Source: Himantopus leucocephalus
Taxonomy: Eukaryota > Chordata > Aves > Charadriiformes > Recurvirostridae
Length of the DNA stretch: 64,000 nucleotides
Direction: 5' to 3'
Assembly (NCBI GenBank): GCA_003993805.1
Contig: RSEF01000014.1
Coordinates: 372,001-436,000 of the forward strand
This document shows positions 12,601-27,600 of the stretch, piece after piece. The position numbers and the translations under genes are program-made. The notes beneath the pieces were generated by a model. It did no database searches and had not been told where the DNA came from. It worked only from the letters and a program-made list of their open reading frames with translations. Numbering within the stretch: position 1 is the stretch's first letter; the number at the start of each line of letters is the position of its first letter.

Positions 12601-15600
12601 TAGAGGAAAAGTGAGGTGTCATTCATCTCACTTTCATAATAGACAAACCAGCTCATTGTGTGATTAACGTCTTGTAAAAGGTCATGCAAAAAATTGTGGC
12701 AAAGCTAGAAGAAGAACTAGGACCATATCAGTCTCTCTGCAGTGTTTCAGCCACTTGCAAAGTTATAATAAATTTAAATTGGGATTTTGATCACCAAGCC
12801 ATTGTAAACCAGGAGAATTTCCACTTACAGAGGGCACAGTTAAAGCTGTGAACTATCAGTATGATTAGACTGAGATCTTTCATCTGCATATTTTGTACAA
12901 TCCTAAACGCTTATTAAAGCTTAGTGAAAAGCACAGCAGAATACACTTGAATAGGTTATCAGTGTATTATTTGATTGCTGCCTTCCTTTTCTTATTACAA
13001 CAGACCAGAAGTTGCAAATTCTGTTCTACAAGAAATCAGGATTCCAGATTTACCTTCAGATTATCAGGCAGCTCTGCCCGTCCAGCATACCCAGGATTCA
13101 TCGTGATAAACACAGCACATGCAGGATTAAGAGAGATCTCTGTCCCTTCAAAGATGAATGTTTTGAGTTTGCGAATAATAGCTTGCTGGATGCTAAGTAT
13201 TTGTTGGGCAACTACAGATAATACTTCAACCTAATACAGACAGAACAGGTTGGAAAACATAAGACACTTGGAGACAATATAAAATGTTTTTGTTTATATG
13301 TTTTGATGGCTATATTTGCATTCCTCCAGGTGATAATCACTCTAACTGAGCCTAAATATTATCTGCCTATTGAAGCAATCCTCTGAAAGTTAGTGCGTGA
13401 TAGGGAATGGTGGTTCCCTACTCAACCAACGTAGACAGATGAACAGAGGCTTCTAAAAGCCTCCACCGGGAAGTATCATGTGTCTGAAGGTAGACATCTA
13501 AGTTAGGTGGACAGGAACTCCCTCTGGAGGCCTCCAAGAGCACTTTCCTTTCTTTCTCTTCAGAAAGACTGATTCACTCAATGCCCCTAATTGACAGTAA
13601 ATGTAAAAGTGGGTAAGGCAGCCTAGCACCAATCCTCAGTGCTTTAAAGTATCAAGGTAACAGAATATTGGAAAATGAGAATGCTAACACTTAAATTCAT
13701 TAAAAAACAAGTTACAGCAGGCAAATGGAGAAATTAAGTTGTTAAGGATACTAAAACATACAAAATAGAACTTCACGGAATTTCCACATTTAGTAGTATT
13801 TACTTAAAAGTAACTCCATCAAAATAACAATAAAACTTACCCAAAGTCATTAGTGACCAAATTAAAAAAATAAAAAATAAAAATCAGAGTAAGACCAAGG
13901 AGGGGATTAGATGTGTCTGGTTACACAGCTAGTTAACCAGGCCACTCAGCTAGCGACACTCAGCTAGTCATCACAGGAATCCCTCCACTTGGATTTGTCT
14001 GTCTCGTGCTGAACATAGATAAACACAGCCACACAGCTGTAGGTTGATTTCTCAAGGAGAAGAGAAGGACAGTTCTTTCCCAACAAATGAGTGTCACATA
14101 CAAAAGAGGAAATTGCACAGGAATGATTGTTTCAGCTAAAATAACCCAGAATGCAAGACTTCTGCAACACAGCACAGGTAGGCATGCGCCCCTACAGCAG
14201 GCAGCTGAGTACCTATTTCTGTGTCAGTGATTATCGAAACAAAGAGGCTATACCACAAATAAAAGTAGAAAATTGGCAATAATGCTGTCATGTCTAAATC
14301 TAATTTAAGACACAAGAAGTTTTAAAGCTTTATCATTTTATTTGCCTGAGTTAAAACGTTACCTCAATTCTGTTGAACTCATCAAAGCAGGACCATGCAC
14401 CAGATTGTGCCAGCCCCTTAAAGAACTTGCCCATTGCCTTGTAATCGAGACCATCAGAGCAATTAAAGACCACACACTATAATAAAAAACACACAGAGAA
14501 CATCTCTCAGTATTAATACAAAGTCCATTATAAAATTCTTAGCATCTAAAATGGAAAGGGATTATTATTGCTAATTTTGGATTACAACACTAGCATGCCA
14601 TATAGACACGGTCCTAAATGTGTGCCTCATACCAACTACTTCTGTGAATAAAGAATAGGTACAGAACAAACAGTACTTGCTTAGGAATGGCATTTCAAGA
14701 AATATCTACATATCCAAACATAAACAATTCAGAGAAAGAAAGTTTTTATTTTGGTACCTGCTTAGCTAGTGCTTTTGCTAGATCTTTTGTTGTTTCTGTT
14801 TTGCCAGTCCCAGCGGGTCCTTCTGGAGCACCACCAAGATTTAATTTCAAGGCACCCATTAATGTCCTACATAAACAGCAACACAGGCATTAGAAACAGT
14901 AATACTTAACGGCAGACTGTTTCTGAAGGGATGGATGAGTATTTTCCTCTACAGGCTCCCCTGGAAACAATTTACTTATTCTCTACTGACTTTGCAGCTT
15001 GCCCTAAAAAAAACAGTATTGTCTTATAACTGATTGCCACATGTGAAAGCTCACATTCACCCACTTGGCCTACATGGAATGTCAAGGTTTTTTACTACAC
15101 ACATCCACCCTGTATATCCTCAATTACACAAGCAAATGCGCAGTGCCATAAGCAAAATGGCAGAGTTCGCAAAAGCACACATTTCCATCAAGTGGTACTC
15201 CTCATGATAAGAATTTGAAGCTGGTGTTATATATGTTTATAAAGTCAGTCTTTAGAAATGGTTGAGAAAGCATAAAGGTCATTTCATAAATCTGGGCATC
15301 CCATTGCTCTCCAAGTGATTTTCATACTAAAAATGAGATACCTTTTAACACTGGAGTGATCTGCTTATTTCACAAAAGCCTCATTCAAAGGCTTTACCAC
15401 CAAAAGCAGCTGTTAACTTGTGCTGAATAGAGTCTGCATGCTCATTGCTTGCACTGAAACTACATCTGGCACAGCTGACTGCAATACCAATGACAACAAC
15501 TCCAGTTTACAGCTATTGCACCAGCCACATGGCTCTTTCAACACCAGTGTGAATGCCAGAAAATTAAGCATTTGCCAGCATAGGCATTAACATAGGCACT

Positions 15601-18600
15601 GTACTACAAGTGCCTTCTACACAATGGTGAGTTCACAGCTCAGTTCTGAAGTAAGATCTTTATAGCCTCACCATATATTTGCCTGGAGATACTACAGAGA
15701 AAGCTCTTTAAACCTTAGACCTAAAATTACCTGCTGAGATGACCTGTGTCTTCAGGGCTCACCAGAAGTGAAATACCAAATGCCTTTGAATACTTCAACC
15801 TTGGGGGATGAAGTATTTCCATTTCAACCTCTTGCAAGCAAGCAGAGGAACAGGAAGCTAACTGCACTCAAACATCCGTGAAGGGCTCTATAATTACCTC
15901 ATCTATTTTACAGGCAGGCATACCCTACCTGCATGTCTTATTTCAAATAAATTAATTGACTAGTGCTACTGTAAAGTTCTTTACAGTTACAGCACCCTGA
16001 GCTGCCACCTTTTTTCAGAAGCACATTCTTGGATACAACAAAGACTACTACTCTACTGGTGTAGAAACCTATACACTGTAAATATTTTATGATATTTGGG
16101 CAAAGAAGACATAAAATTTGCCTCCAAAATCTACAGGAAAATCTTAGCTGCTGAGGTTCCTGTTATTATCAACTATAACAAATGAAAGTAAATATAGATT
16201 AATCCAGAAAATGAAAAAGTTATTCATAGACAACATGGCTTTACCTATAACATCGATCTGTTAGTGGGGTTATAACCAGACGTAGAGAATTGCCCAGATA
16301 CTCATAACCGTATTTGGCTTCTGTTGTAATCATTCGCACAATTACATCCTTCTCTTCCCAGTAGTATCTCAGCTGAGAAATCCACTGGAAGTCATTCAGA
16401 TCAGTAGTTTTGTCTTCAACCAATTTTGCAACCACATCACGAGCTGCAGAGTAAGAGACAGATTATTTGAAAAAATCTAAACACTTCTATGTTAGTTTAC
16501 TTAAAACAATGTATAAGTAAACTAACACTTACTCATAGCTATGTAAGAGTAAATCAACATTTAGAGTAGTGGGCCAGCTTTCATGTTAGAAAGGAAGATG
16601 GATCTGTTTTGCATAGGGAATGAGCTTAATTTGATCTAGATTCCATTGTCTGTTCTAAGCAGATGGGAGATAGTTGTGCAGGATTGAGCAATCTCCATTT
16701 GCCCAAAGACACTGTGCAGTAACTCTGTAAAGGTTGTTTAAATTTAGAGAAACCATTTTAGCTGCCTCTTTAAAATAGTTCACCCAACTAATGATAGCAG
16801 CACTGCCCCAGATGTAATGAGTACCAGCAACTGAACATTTACCATGCACATCAATGACAGTAAGAGCTCCAAGTGTCAGCCGGGCTCCACTGGACAGCTT
16901 TCCTCTCACTAACTCAACAATGTCCCTTATTTGTAGATTACTCTTCTCCAAGAAATCCTGTCACAGAAACAGAACAGGCATTAACGTAATGCTGTAGCTA
17001 GCAGTTCCTAAGCTCCCATAGGTGCACGCATTGGAGACAGCCCTTCCAACAAAACGTAATACTGGAAGTCCTGGCACTACACAAACATTTAAAATTCTCT
17101 TTCATGTAGTGGCATTTTATTTTAGTATGAACACTACAAAAAGCTTTATGGCCTGAAAATAGTGTAAGCAGAAGTCCGCTTACCTTTCTTCCTAACAGAA
17201 ATGACAAAATTCTATGCTAGGAGATAAGCAGATTCTCTCTGTTGGGTAAATTTGGATTAGATTTCTTCTGTAAATTAGTAGTGAACTGTAAATTAATAAA
17301 ATTACTAGAAATCTAAGATTCTCTTAACTTTACTATAAACATTTAAAATTATTTTCTCATTATTAAATGAGAAAGTTTAATGAAATGAAAGATTAATGAA
17401 GTTTTCATTAATGACCTGGAACAAGAGAGAGTGCACCCTGAGCAAGTCTGCAGATAATACAAAACTGGGAGGCATGTTTGATAGACCACTCCATGGTGTG
17501 CTGCCATTCAGAGGGACCTCAAAAGACTGGTGAAATAGGCAGACAGGAACCTCATGAAGTTCAAAGGGGGAAGTCCTGTATCTGGGAAAGGATAAATCCA
17601 TGTGCCAGTCCATGCTGGTGACCAATCAGCTGGAAAGCAGCTCTACAGAATGGAACCTGGATGCTGGTGGACATCAAGTCAAACATAAGCCACCAATGTG
17701 CCCTTGAGGCAAAGAAGAGCAACAGCATCCTTGGCTGCATTAGGAAGAACATTACGAGCAGGTCAAGGGAGGTGATCCTTCCCCTCTAGTCAGCACTGCT
17801 AACACCACATCTGGAGTGCTATGTCAGTTTTCGGCTCCCCCATAGAAGACAGGCATGGGCATACTGGAACAAGTCCATTAGCAACCTGGTTTAGTTGGCC
17901 CTGCTTTAAACAGGGGTTGGACTACATACTGTCCAGAAGTCCCTTATATTCTGTAATTCACTGTTCTGCGATTCCTTCTCTTTTTCTTAACCTATGGATT
18001 GTTCAGGATATTTTCTTTGAAAGCAATACATACTTCAGTTCTGACTGTTCTGAATGGATATGTGGAGTAAGATCTTCAACTGGTATTAAATAACACAGGC
18101 AAATTAAACCTAAGATATTCAGGGTACAGAAACAAAGAGCTAATACTAAAATGCAGTATTCGGTGTAAAGGTTATTAAAACTTTAATATTTACACATTTA
18201 AAAAGCAGCTCAAACACTCTGTTGACAGAATTATTCCCCAAATACATCTTCATCCGCCTAGCTCAATTAGGATGAGACAAAAGCCCACTGAATTAATCAC
18301 AAATTATTTCCATTACTTGAGCATGCATTTGATTAGCCTCGATGAAGTGACACTTAAAACCGTTGTGACGACAGAGGCACTACAAACACATAAGAAAAGT
18401 TTCCTGTGTGAAATAACAAACTTGGCTGCTGCACCTTTATCACCAGGAGAATCTAGCAATAACCAGACAAATAACTGCACCATTCTGTTAGGAGAGATTT
18501 CTGCCTGCACGTTTCCCTGGGGCTTCACAATGTAAAGACAGGAGTTAGAAACAAAAATACAGTGTTTAACAACCAAGCAAACTTTTTGTTTGGCACTTTC

Positions 18601-21600
18601 TTTTACGCCAGTATCACTTGTAAAAAAAAAAAAAAATACAATTTCCTTCACTAGGAGGGATTTCTCCTGATACACAAAGTAAATGAGAACAAGCTCCTGC
18701 TAAGATACAAGAAAAAATGAAATAGAAAATAAAGCACAGTGCACAAGTAAATTGTAATATGTTGCTGACTGAAGATCTTCTTTGCTAGAAGGAGCTTTTT
18801 ATTAATTAATCAGAGTTTAATGCTTAGAAATAGAAAGGTAGAAGAAAATCTTACTAGTAAAGTTCCTTTCCTTATAGCCTCAGACACTTCTTCTGTCCAG
18901 TAAATGGATGAAACGCAAATAACCACCTGTCCAGGCCACTGAAGTACCCATGTATTTCGAGGAACCTTAAACAAAAAGATCCATTCCAAACACATAAAGT
19001 CATATAAACAGATTAGATTATGGCACTCATAACAATTACTTTCCCCAAATTTCTTTTGTCTCATGCTGTAAATAAATAAGAATCAGCATGGAAAGCTTTG
19101 ATACTTTTTCTTCAAGAAATTCAGAGTTAAAACTTCAGACTGGTGCTACTGAACAAGGAGAGCTGGATTCCGCTTCAAGCGTGTTTCTCTGGTTAAGAAT
19201 TTGAGCAAGCTGTTCATGTACAGTTGCTTGTGAAATCTATTTTATACTATATTTCAGGAATAATTACCTTGATATATCCTCTTATGCCATCTTGAAGAAC
19301 TTGCCTTACACTGGCCAGCATCATTTCCTCTACTTGCAAAAGCCATTTTTCTACCATGCCCTTCAAAATTGAAAAACAGTTAAGAGTCAATACACATTTC
19401 CTGATTATATTCTTCTTAAAGGGCAAATTCTTTGAAATGTATTAGGCTTAAATATGCTTTCTTCTGATCTGGGTGTGGTATACAGGAGGAAGAAAGGTAG
19501 AACTCTTCCAAATTCTGACAAGCAATACTACAGTTTAACACTGTCTGAAGACAGGTAAATCAAGCTAACCCTAAAGACAACGCAGCTGAAGACACAGCTG
19601 GATATGTTTCATATAAGCACAAACAAAAAGTGCAGATCACAGCTTGCACGGTCAGTTAGGCTGTCATTTTTTGGGCATGTTTTGTACCTGGAGAATTAAG
19701 GGAAAAAGGGTATCTGTATCTCACAACATGCCCTGCCTTTCATCACTTCTTGGTTACCATACAGCAATTCAGCTCCATACCTTCACGTTGAGTATAGCAG
19801 AAAAAGCTGGAATTGAGATACTTTTCAAAACTTATAATGCTACTATTTCTACCGAGATCCCTTTTGAACTAATGCTCTGTTTCTTCACTGCCGGCCGTTC
19901 ATTATTTCCCCCATTGCTTTCTGTTTCAGCCATGCTGTGCAATGTTACATACACAGGTATATAGAGAGCTTGGTTGATATCTGTCTATCTACATCTTAAA
20001 AGTAGTAGGAGTGTAAAGCTGCAGAAAAGTGCCTAGAGAAATTTACCCCAAAATTGGTATGTCTTACTCCTTTTTGTAGGAAATCCTTTTGTCCTAGAGT
20101 ACCAGTCTGCACTCTCATTTCCTAAACACATTTCATGATCTGATTTTAAATGTTTTAAACCTCATTCCCCTAAAAACATACACAGGCAAAGTATTAATGT
20201 AATCTCATATAGTAAAAAAGAATAAAAAAATTACTTTTGCATTCGCTGGACAGATTTTATCTATGAAAGGAACAATTTCTTTCTCTGAACTGATCATGCC
20301 TATGATTTCCAGATCTTCTGTGAACTCCAGTTTAGAAATTCCTTCAAAACACTTCTTTAAATGTGGTTGTACTCTAAGGGGATCCTTTGTTTCAGACAGT
20401 ATTTCGAGCAGCTCATCATTAGACAGGAAAAAGAATCTGTTAGAAAAATACAGTTAATGAACACGCACTTTACAATCATGAAAATCATCATTAATAATCT
20501 ATTAATGCAAGATAGATGGAATTGGTTTTATTGTTGTTTAGGACACTAGTATAACAGAGAGGAAACTATTATCTCAAATCCCTTTTCTTAAGCAATTTTT
20601 AACATTATGAAACTCATCACACTTGTTTTTTCAGAATTTCAATATGACCATCCTTTTATGCAGAGGAAGAAAGAAGCATTCTCAAACTCGCGCAGGAAAG
20701 ACCAGATGTATCTATGCAGCCAGAAAGTACCTTGTAAAAACACAGAATCCTATTCCTCACGATCATATATAACTCCTATGAATCACACACCTCTGCACAA
20801 CTAAAGACGGTAGGGCAGAGACGTAACTGCAAATCAGCCATGGGAAGGTATCAAGTTCCTTCAAAAATGCCCTGTAATTGATAACATCTTACTAATCATA
20901 AGTTTACACTGTGCTAGACAGATTTTGCCTCCCCACCTCTGCCTGTCCCTGGCATTGCAAATTTAACTGGAGCTAAGGAAAATAAATGATGTCTGGAGAA
21001 AAGAACAGGTTTTCATTTTTTGTTGCATGGAACTGTGTCCCCATGTGTTTATAAAATGAGACTTTTCAGTTCAGTAGAAATGAAAGAGCTTATGGCTTTT
21101 TGTCTCTAACTTAGGCCTGTTCAATTACTTTACCTTGGGAAAAATAATCTTTTCTTCTCCAAGTAAGTATTCAACCCCTTTTGAATGTCTTCTAAGAGAG
21201 TATTTGCTTCCTGAAGTCTGTCTAACATCATGGGTTGTTCTGTTGCTACAAGTACCTTTGTGTCTTTCACCTTTGTAAAAACAAATACACAGCAGAAACT
21301 GCAAAAGTTGCAACAGGTTTGTACATTAAAATTGTTATCATCAATCACGTAAGTTGCAGGAGGCTAAATAGCTACATATTCTCCGTAGTGTGCCTTCATG
21401 TTATTAAATATGTATGCATTATTTGATAGTTTTTCTTTTCAGACTGTCAGTTTTACCAATTTGAACTCTACAGACAATAATGCAACATGGAAATATCCAC
21501 AGGAACTAAAGTCTTCAGCACTTGCTCCTGTGTCTTGAGGTTGCTACATTTTTTTCCATTCACAACTAAGTTCTGTCAAACAGAGTCACAGTACATGCAA

Positions 21601-24600
21601 TTATTCTCTGTTCTTGCCATCTAGGTCACATTTTTTCTTTCTGATAAAACTCCTCTTAACTTGAAAGGATACACCTATTTCAGAAGAGGCTTCATCATTC
21701 ACAGAGTCTGAGCTGTTAGACAGGTCTCAACTTACTACTTTGTTATACTGATTATTTCAACATCTTTATCACACAATCACACACTCCCAACATTTTTGAC
21801 AAACATCTCAGCTCACACTACCACTAAGTATGTGGCCTCTTACCCAACTTCTTAGTTATAAGGAACTGAACAGGATACCCAATTGCACTTACTATCCCCA
21901 TTATCTTATCCTGACACACTACCATCTCGTTATGTATTCACCAAAGTTTTGAATAACCATGCTACCACATATTAGCAAACAATCATATGCAAAAAAAATC
22001 CATTTAGTTGCTCTAATCATGTGTATGCCTTAAAAGCCTAATGCAAAATCTAATTGTATCCAGAGAAGACTTTGTACAGATTGTCACTGAACTCTGAAGC
22101 AGATCCTGAAAGCACAAATCATTCCTCTTTCTACCTAATTCTGATCATTTAACCATACAAAAGGCAGAAAATTTAGAATTAAAGTGTTAATTGAGCTCTA
22201 ATTCATCCTGCAATATCCAGCCTTTACAGAAATCTCAAAGAATAATGATATAATCTACCACTTTTACTGCAAGACTAAAATCCTTTCAGTAAAGGATTTT
22301 CCACTCCGTATACCTTCTTGTGACTTAGATATAAATTTCTAACTCCAGAAATGCTAGTATATCTTCATGATAGTAATAATCATGTCAGCAGATATGCATA
22401 AAAATACATGATTTATTAAATGCAAGCACTTACCACTTGTGCCATAATGTCCTTCCAGTAGGTATCCACAACGCCAAACTTTCTGCCCTCTTCAGGCATC
22501 TGAGCTATAATGTCTTCTGAACTAAAAATTGGTTCCAAATACAACCATGTTGCCTGACATTTTAACCAGCTATCTAGAATATCTTGCATTAAACACAGCT
22601 TATCTTCCCAAGCCTATAATGAAAACATTTAATATTTAAGCAAAATTTTATCAAGAATTAATCTGCACTGAGGAATCAAAGAGCATAAGTTTCTTGGCTT
22701 CAAAGAAAAAAAAATATGAAAAAAACACAAATTGAACAATTTTAAAAGAGGGAGAAACTTTCTTTTAGAAAACAAACACTAATAAACATCTGAATATTTC
22801 TTATAAACGATAGACATATTCTTTCACTAGCACTTTTTACAGCAATTTGTGAGAGAACTGCTTAAGAAGTGCAGAGATCACCAGCATGGCAACCAAGAAT
22901 CTCTTCTTTTAATTCTGCTTGTGTACTTTTTATCTTATCATCAATGAAAGGATAAAAGCTTAACAAGGTATCCAGCAGACTGAGTAAATGTCAGTTCACA
23001 GGCCCTACACAAAGTGGGTTCAATCTCTGGCTCCCCCAAAAAAGCTATTTCATGCAACTCTAGCAGTACAAATTGGTTTTAAAACCAGAGAGAGATTCTT
23101 TTTGAATAAAGAATTTCAGACAGCATTACTTTTGTGACTTTGATAGTCTACAGTGCAAGGGAATATATTGCAGCGAGACAACAGTCAGCCTGTATTGTTC
23201 ATTACTCTGCAAGAGGTACATGGAGATTGTTAATATAGCTCTATATTAATCATTCCCTTTCATTTCACCAGCTCTACTGGAAAGCAAAACTCAGCTTTAC
23301 CTACAATTTGGCTAAAGTCCACAGGAATGGATAGAATTTAGGTCTTAGCATTGCTTACAAATCATCACTATTAGGCCAGAAAAAGTGATGTTAAATACTG
23401 ATGGGAAAGAAGTCTCTGCGTTCCGCATAATATTCCTATTAGAAATTCATCATCTTTACAAAATAGTAGGACAGCTAACAAAAAAGACTTTGAAACCCTT
23501 ATGGATCATGCCAATACCAGATTACAAATAAATTATCTCTCATAACTGACACACCCTTATCTTTTTACACAATGCGGCAGGATTTGTTTAAATCAACTGA
23601 CACATTCCCAAGACATTCAACTAAAACCCCATGCTTATAATGACCAGATTAGCAATGCAATTACAATTTATTTAGCTGGAAAGCAAGCTTTGCATACCTT
23701 TGCCTGGAAATCATTAGTTCAAAGCTCTTGAATAAAAATATGAATGCGTGTTCTTATAAACAGTTAAAAACTATATAACTTCTTGTCATGCCAAAATACT
23801 TTAAAGCACTTAGGGAAAGCATACCATGAGACACACAAGCTCAACCAAACCAGCTTTTCCTTACCCGGCATTCAGCTTCTATTGGTTTGATGAAGGGAGA
23901 GCCACACATTGTCTGAGTTTTAACAATGTGATCATCTAGCAAAAGCTGGATGTCATCAATTGCTGACAGGATGCTGGTGTTCTGTAAATACATCATATTT
24001 GGATAAGGAAAATAGAAGTTGCTTTATTTCACCGCGCTTCAACCTAGCCCTCATTCAGATTCCTGTTTCCCCTTTCTCTATGATGGTTGAAAGTAAGAAA
24101 GTAGCAAGGCATTGAGAAAGTCTGCAACATGTTTGAAGACAATCTGCACTGTACATCTCTGTTTCAAAGGTCAAGAGACAGACTGGCTTGTGAATGGGAA
24201 GCTAGACAGGGATGCTAGTGACTTCTAACTCAGTCTTTTGGACTGCATGTGATTTCCTGTATCTTCTGGGCAAGTTAAAATTGCACTACTGTCCAGCTTT
24301 CCATACAACACTGAAGAGGCTCTCAGGCTCACAGATTTGTTAGGATGAATATGTTGAGCTCACAAGTTATCCAGATACTAAGGTCCAAATATAAGGATAT
24401 ATAGTAATGGAGACATTTGCCCAGGCTCTGGGATATGATACCACTTTCCATCATGCCACAGTGAAACAGCAGTAACCTCCCTCTAATATTTCTCAACTAG
24501 TATTCAGCATCAAAGTAATTCTTTTCAACAATATATATATTGATTTGGTGTTTACTCACAGTATCCCTGTATTTCACCAGACTAAATTGCATGTTGACCC

Positions 24601-27600
24601 ACTCTGATTTCATTTTCTCTATTGATTTCTCTAAGGAATACTCCTTACTTGCAGCTGCTCCAATAGGTTCCAGTCTAAATTGAAATGAAACATATCTTTG
24701 AAATGTTTTGGCAACATAGCCGAAGAGTGAAAAAAAAAAAAAGCAGTTGTAGGTAGAGTTGCATATCAGGCTAGCTTTCATATGGATTTGTTAATAATAT
24801 CATAGACTCTTATTTCAGGGAATATTATTGCAATTTCAGGCTCACCAAGTTAGAGATATTAATATCAATTTGGAGATAAATGCAGACATAAAATTCTGAA
24901 TGTGCAAATCAAGTGGTTTAGGAATATGACTGGTTTTTAGTGCCTTTGTGCTACAAGAACAACTGACAGTTCCATCCATAGCTTGATAAAACACAGCTGA
25001 TTTTACAGCAGGGTCTACAGCACACAAAAAACCCAAACAAACTAATATTTGGTATCTGACATATGAAATACAGTGATTGTCTAAAAAAAGAATAGACTAA
25101 GCTTCTTACTGATCAATATATTTTGAGAGTCCAAATTCCAATATGTTTTTAAGAGTAGTAGTTTCATCAGGTCTGATCTCACATCCTACAATTTCACTAA
25201 TCTAAAAATAAAGTAAGAAATAAAATCTGTTATCAAGATGCATGTTTGTGACAGACTTTTCAAACAGCAAGAAATAAATGCTTAAGAAGTATTAATGCAA
25301 CTCCCTAATTTGCTTTTCCGCCATAAATTATTAATTCAAAGAAGCTCCTACCTGTACCATTACAAATTTCAAAACTCGATCTATCATGCGACAGGATAAA
25401 GGATCTTCTTATTGTGAAATACAGAACTATTACTGTATTTCACACTATGAAATACATGGAGTAGTATGCTCAACTGACAGTTTCTGTGGTAGAACACTCC
25501 CACAGTTAAAGCAGAGTTTAAAGTACCTGCTCCCAATGTCTCTCCTTCATTCCACGATTGCAGGCAATCAACAGAACAGGAAGATGCTGTTTAAATTTAT
25601 CAAGCTTATATTTCATAGTTTCTGCTAAGCGTCTAGGCCCAGCCAAATCTGGAAAACTCTTACTGAGCTTGTACATAGTCCTCCACATATTTCCAATTTC
25701 TTCACTAATTTCATCAGCATTTAACTTCTGGAGAGATCCTGAATACAACAGTATAAAAAAAAAAAAGCACAGCAGGCACATCAACACATGGAGATTGCCA
25801 GGGTAGTTTATTTACACATATTTATAATAATTCTTCTTTAACTGGAAATCAGTTGTGTTACAAAAAATTGTCTTAACACAAAATCCAAGTCAATAAGTGT
25901 ACTTCACACTGCTTAGCAGCATTTATTTCTTTAAAATTAATCAACCCTTTCAGGTTCTATTTAACTAACTGAAAATGACACGTTTCATTAAATGAACACC
26001 AAAGCCTCACCACTCATCCATTCCTCAGATTTGGTATGGAAATTATATGCTGTTATCCAAAGTTGCTCAAAGGGCTGTTTGTTTGCAATTATAGTTTGCA
26101 GTAGAGGAAATTGACTCTTCTCCCGCTCAAGTAACTCTTCTTCTTTATTAATAGCCTTTAAGGGGAAAAAAAAATATCTTATTTCCATCAAAAATTCCTA
26201 CTGCTGTTTAAACTTTTAAATAGGTAATACTGAATGCAATTTTTTTACATGTCATAAAGTCAGCCAGATTTGTAGATTTAGGCCTGTGGATTTTAGGTAA
26301 ATAAGGTAACTGTGTTCTTGAAAATTCCCCTAGTTATTTGTTGGTAACATTTACTACTCAAATAATTTTAAAATTCTGTATCTATTTTAGAAGTAGATAA
26401 TGCACCATGGCATTCTGTGAAACCAAAGCTCACAAGTTACCAACCCACTTTGAAACCTGGATCTAAGCTCCTCAGTCACATAGGCTTATAGGATTTTTTT
26501 TGGCTTGTCATTTTTTTGTATTACAGAAACATCTGGGAGTTCCAATGAAAACAGGTATTAATTGCTGTGCTTTTTCATAGCAAGATATTGTCTTTGTCTG
26601 AAAGACCTTACTGTATAAATCACTGTGCAAACATTTAGATTAAAAAAAAGTATTACCTTTTCATTTTACAGTTAGGGAAGTGAAGCACAAAGAGATGCTT
26701 TCTGAAACATAGACACTGAATTCAAACTGTGTCCCAAGTCTGTGCTTTTGCAATGCCAACAGACCTTTCCTAAAACTTTTAAACATTCAATGTGAGGTGC
26801 AGGCAGAGAAACTTAAAAGATCCACATTCCAAGATAATTTTAAACTTAATGTATTCACTAAGCTGATTGTCATGTAATTTAAATTCTGTGGATACACCCC
26901 TTATTGTGATCAGGCATTAAGAAACTTAAACTTAATTACTTGTTCTGTTCTACCTATAACAACATATCGGAGCTGTTAACTCACATTAATTAAATATACC
27001 AGATGCCTTTAAATCAGATGAAGAGTGTAGATATGTAGGACTAGCAATTTATCTAAATCCTAAACTCATTTAATTGGTTCAATTTTCTCTTTTGAGTGGG
27101 ACTTAATTAAAATCTTGATCCTTAAGGCTCCATATATGCAGAAATCTCATGGTCTGACTGTGATTTAGAAGATTAATTAAGCCTCACAATGCCTGTGAGA
27201 TCTCTCCAAAGTAACCATTCTCATTTCCCAGCAGAGGCACAGTGAAGACAAACTATTCAACTTAGAACCACACAGTACACTGGATGGAGAGCCCTGTATA
27301 AAATCTAGGAATCTTGGTCTTCAGTTTCCTTCTAGCATCTGAAACTCCCTTTCTGTGATGCAACACACATTTAATGCCTATAGGCAACTTCTGGAAATGA
27401 TACAAATAGCTAAAAAACATTTGGTTTTAATTAGAGGACAAGCAGAGGAACTGAAAACACAGCTCCAGCAGCACAAACCACGGTTCAGGGAAAATGCCAC
27501 CTCTCTAATGTTCTGCTCCTGCCAACGCTGCAGTTTATAAACGTTTATAAAATGCTGTTTTCTGTGGATAGCATTCTGCTACTACTAACTGCTTGGAAAC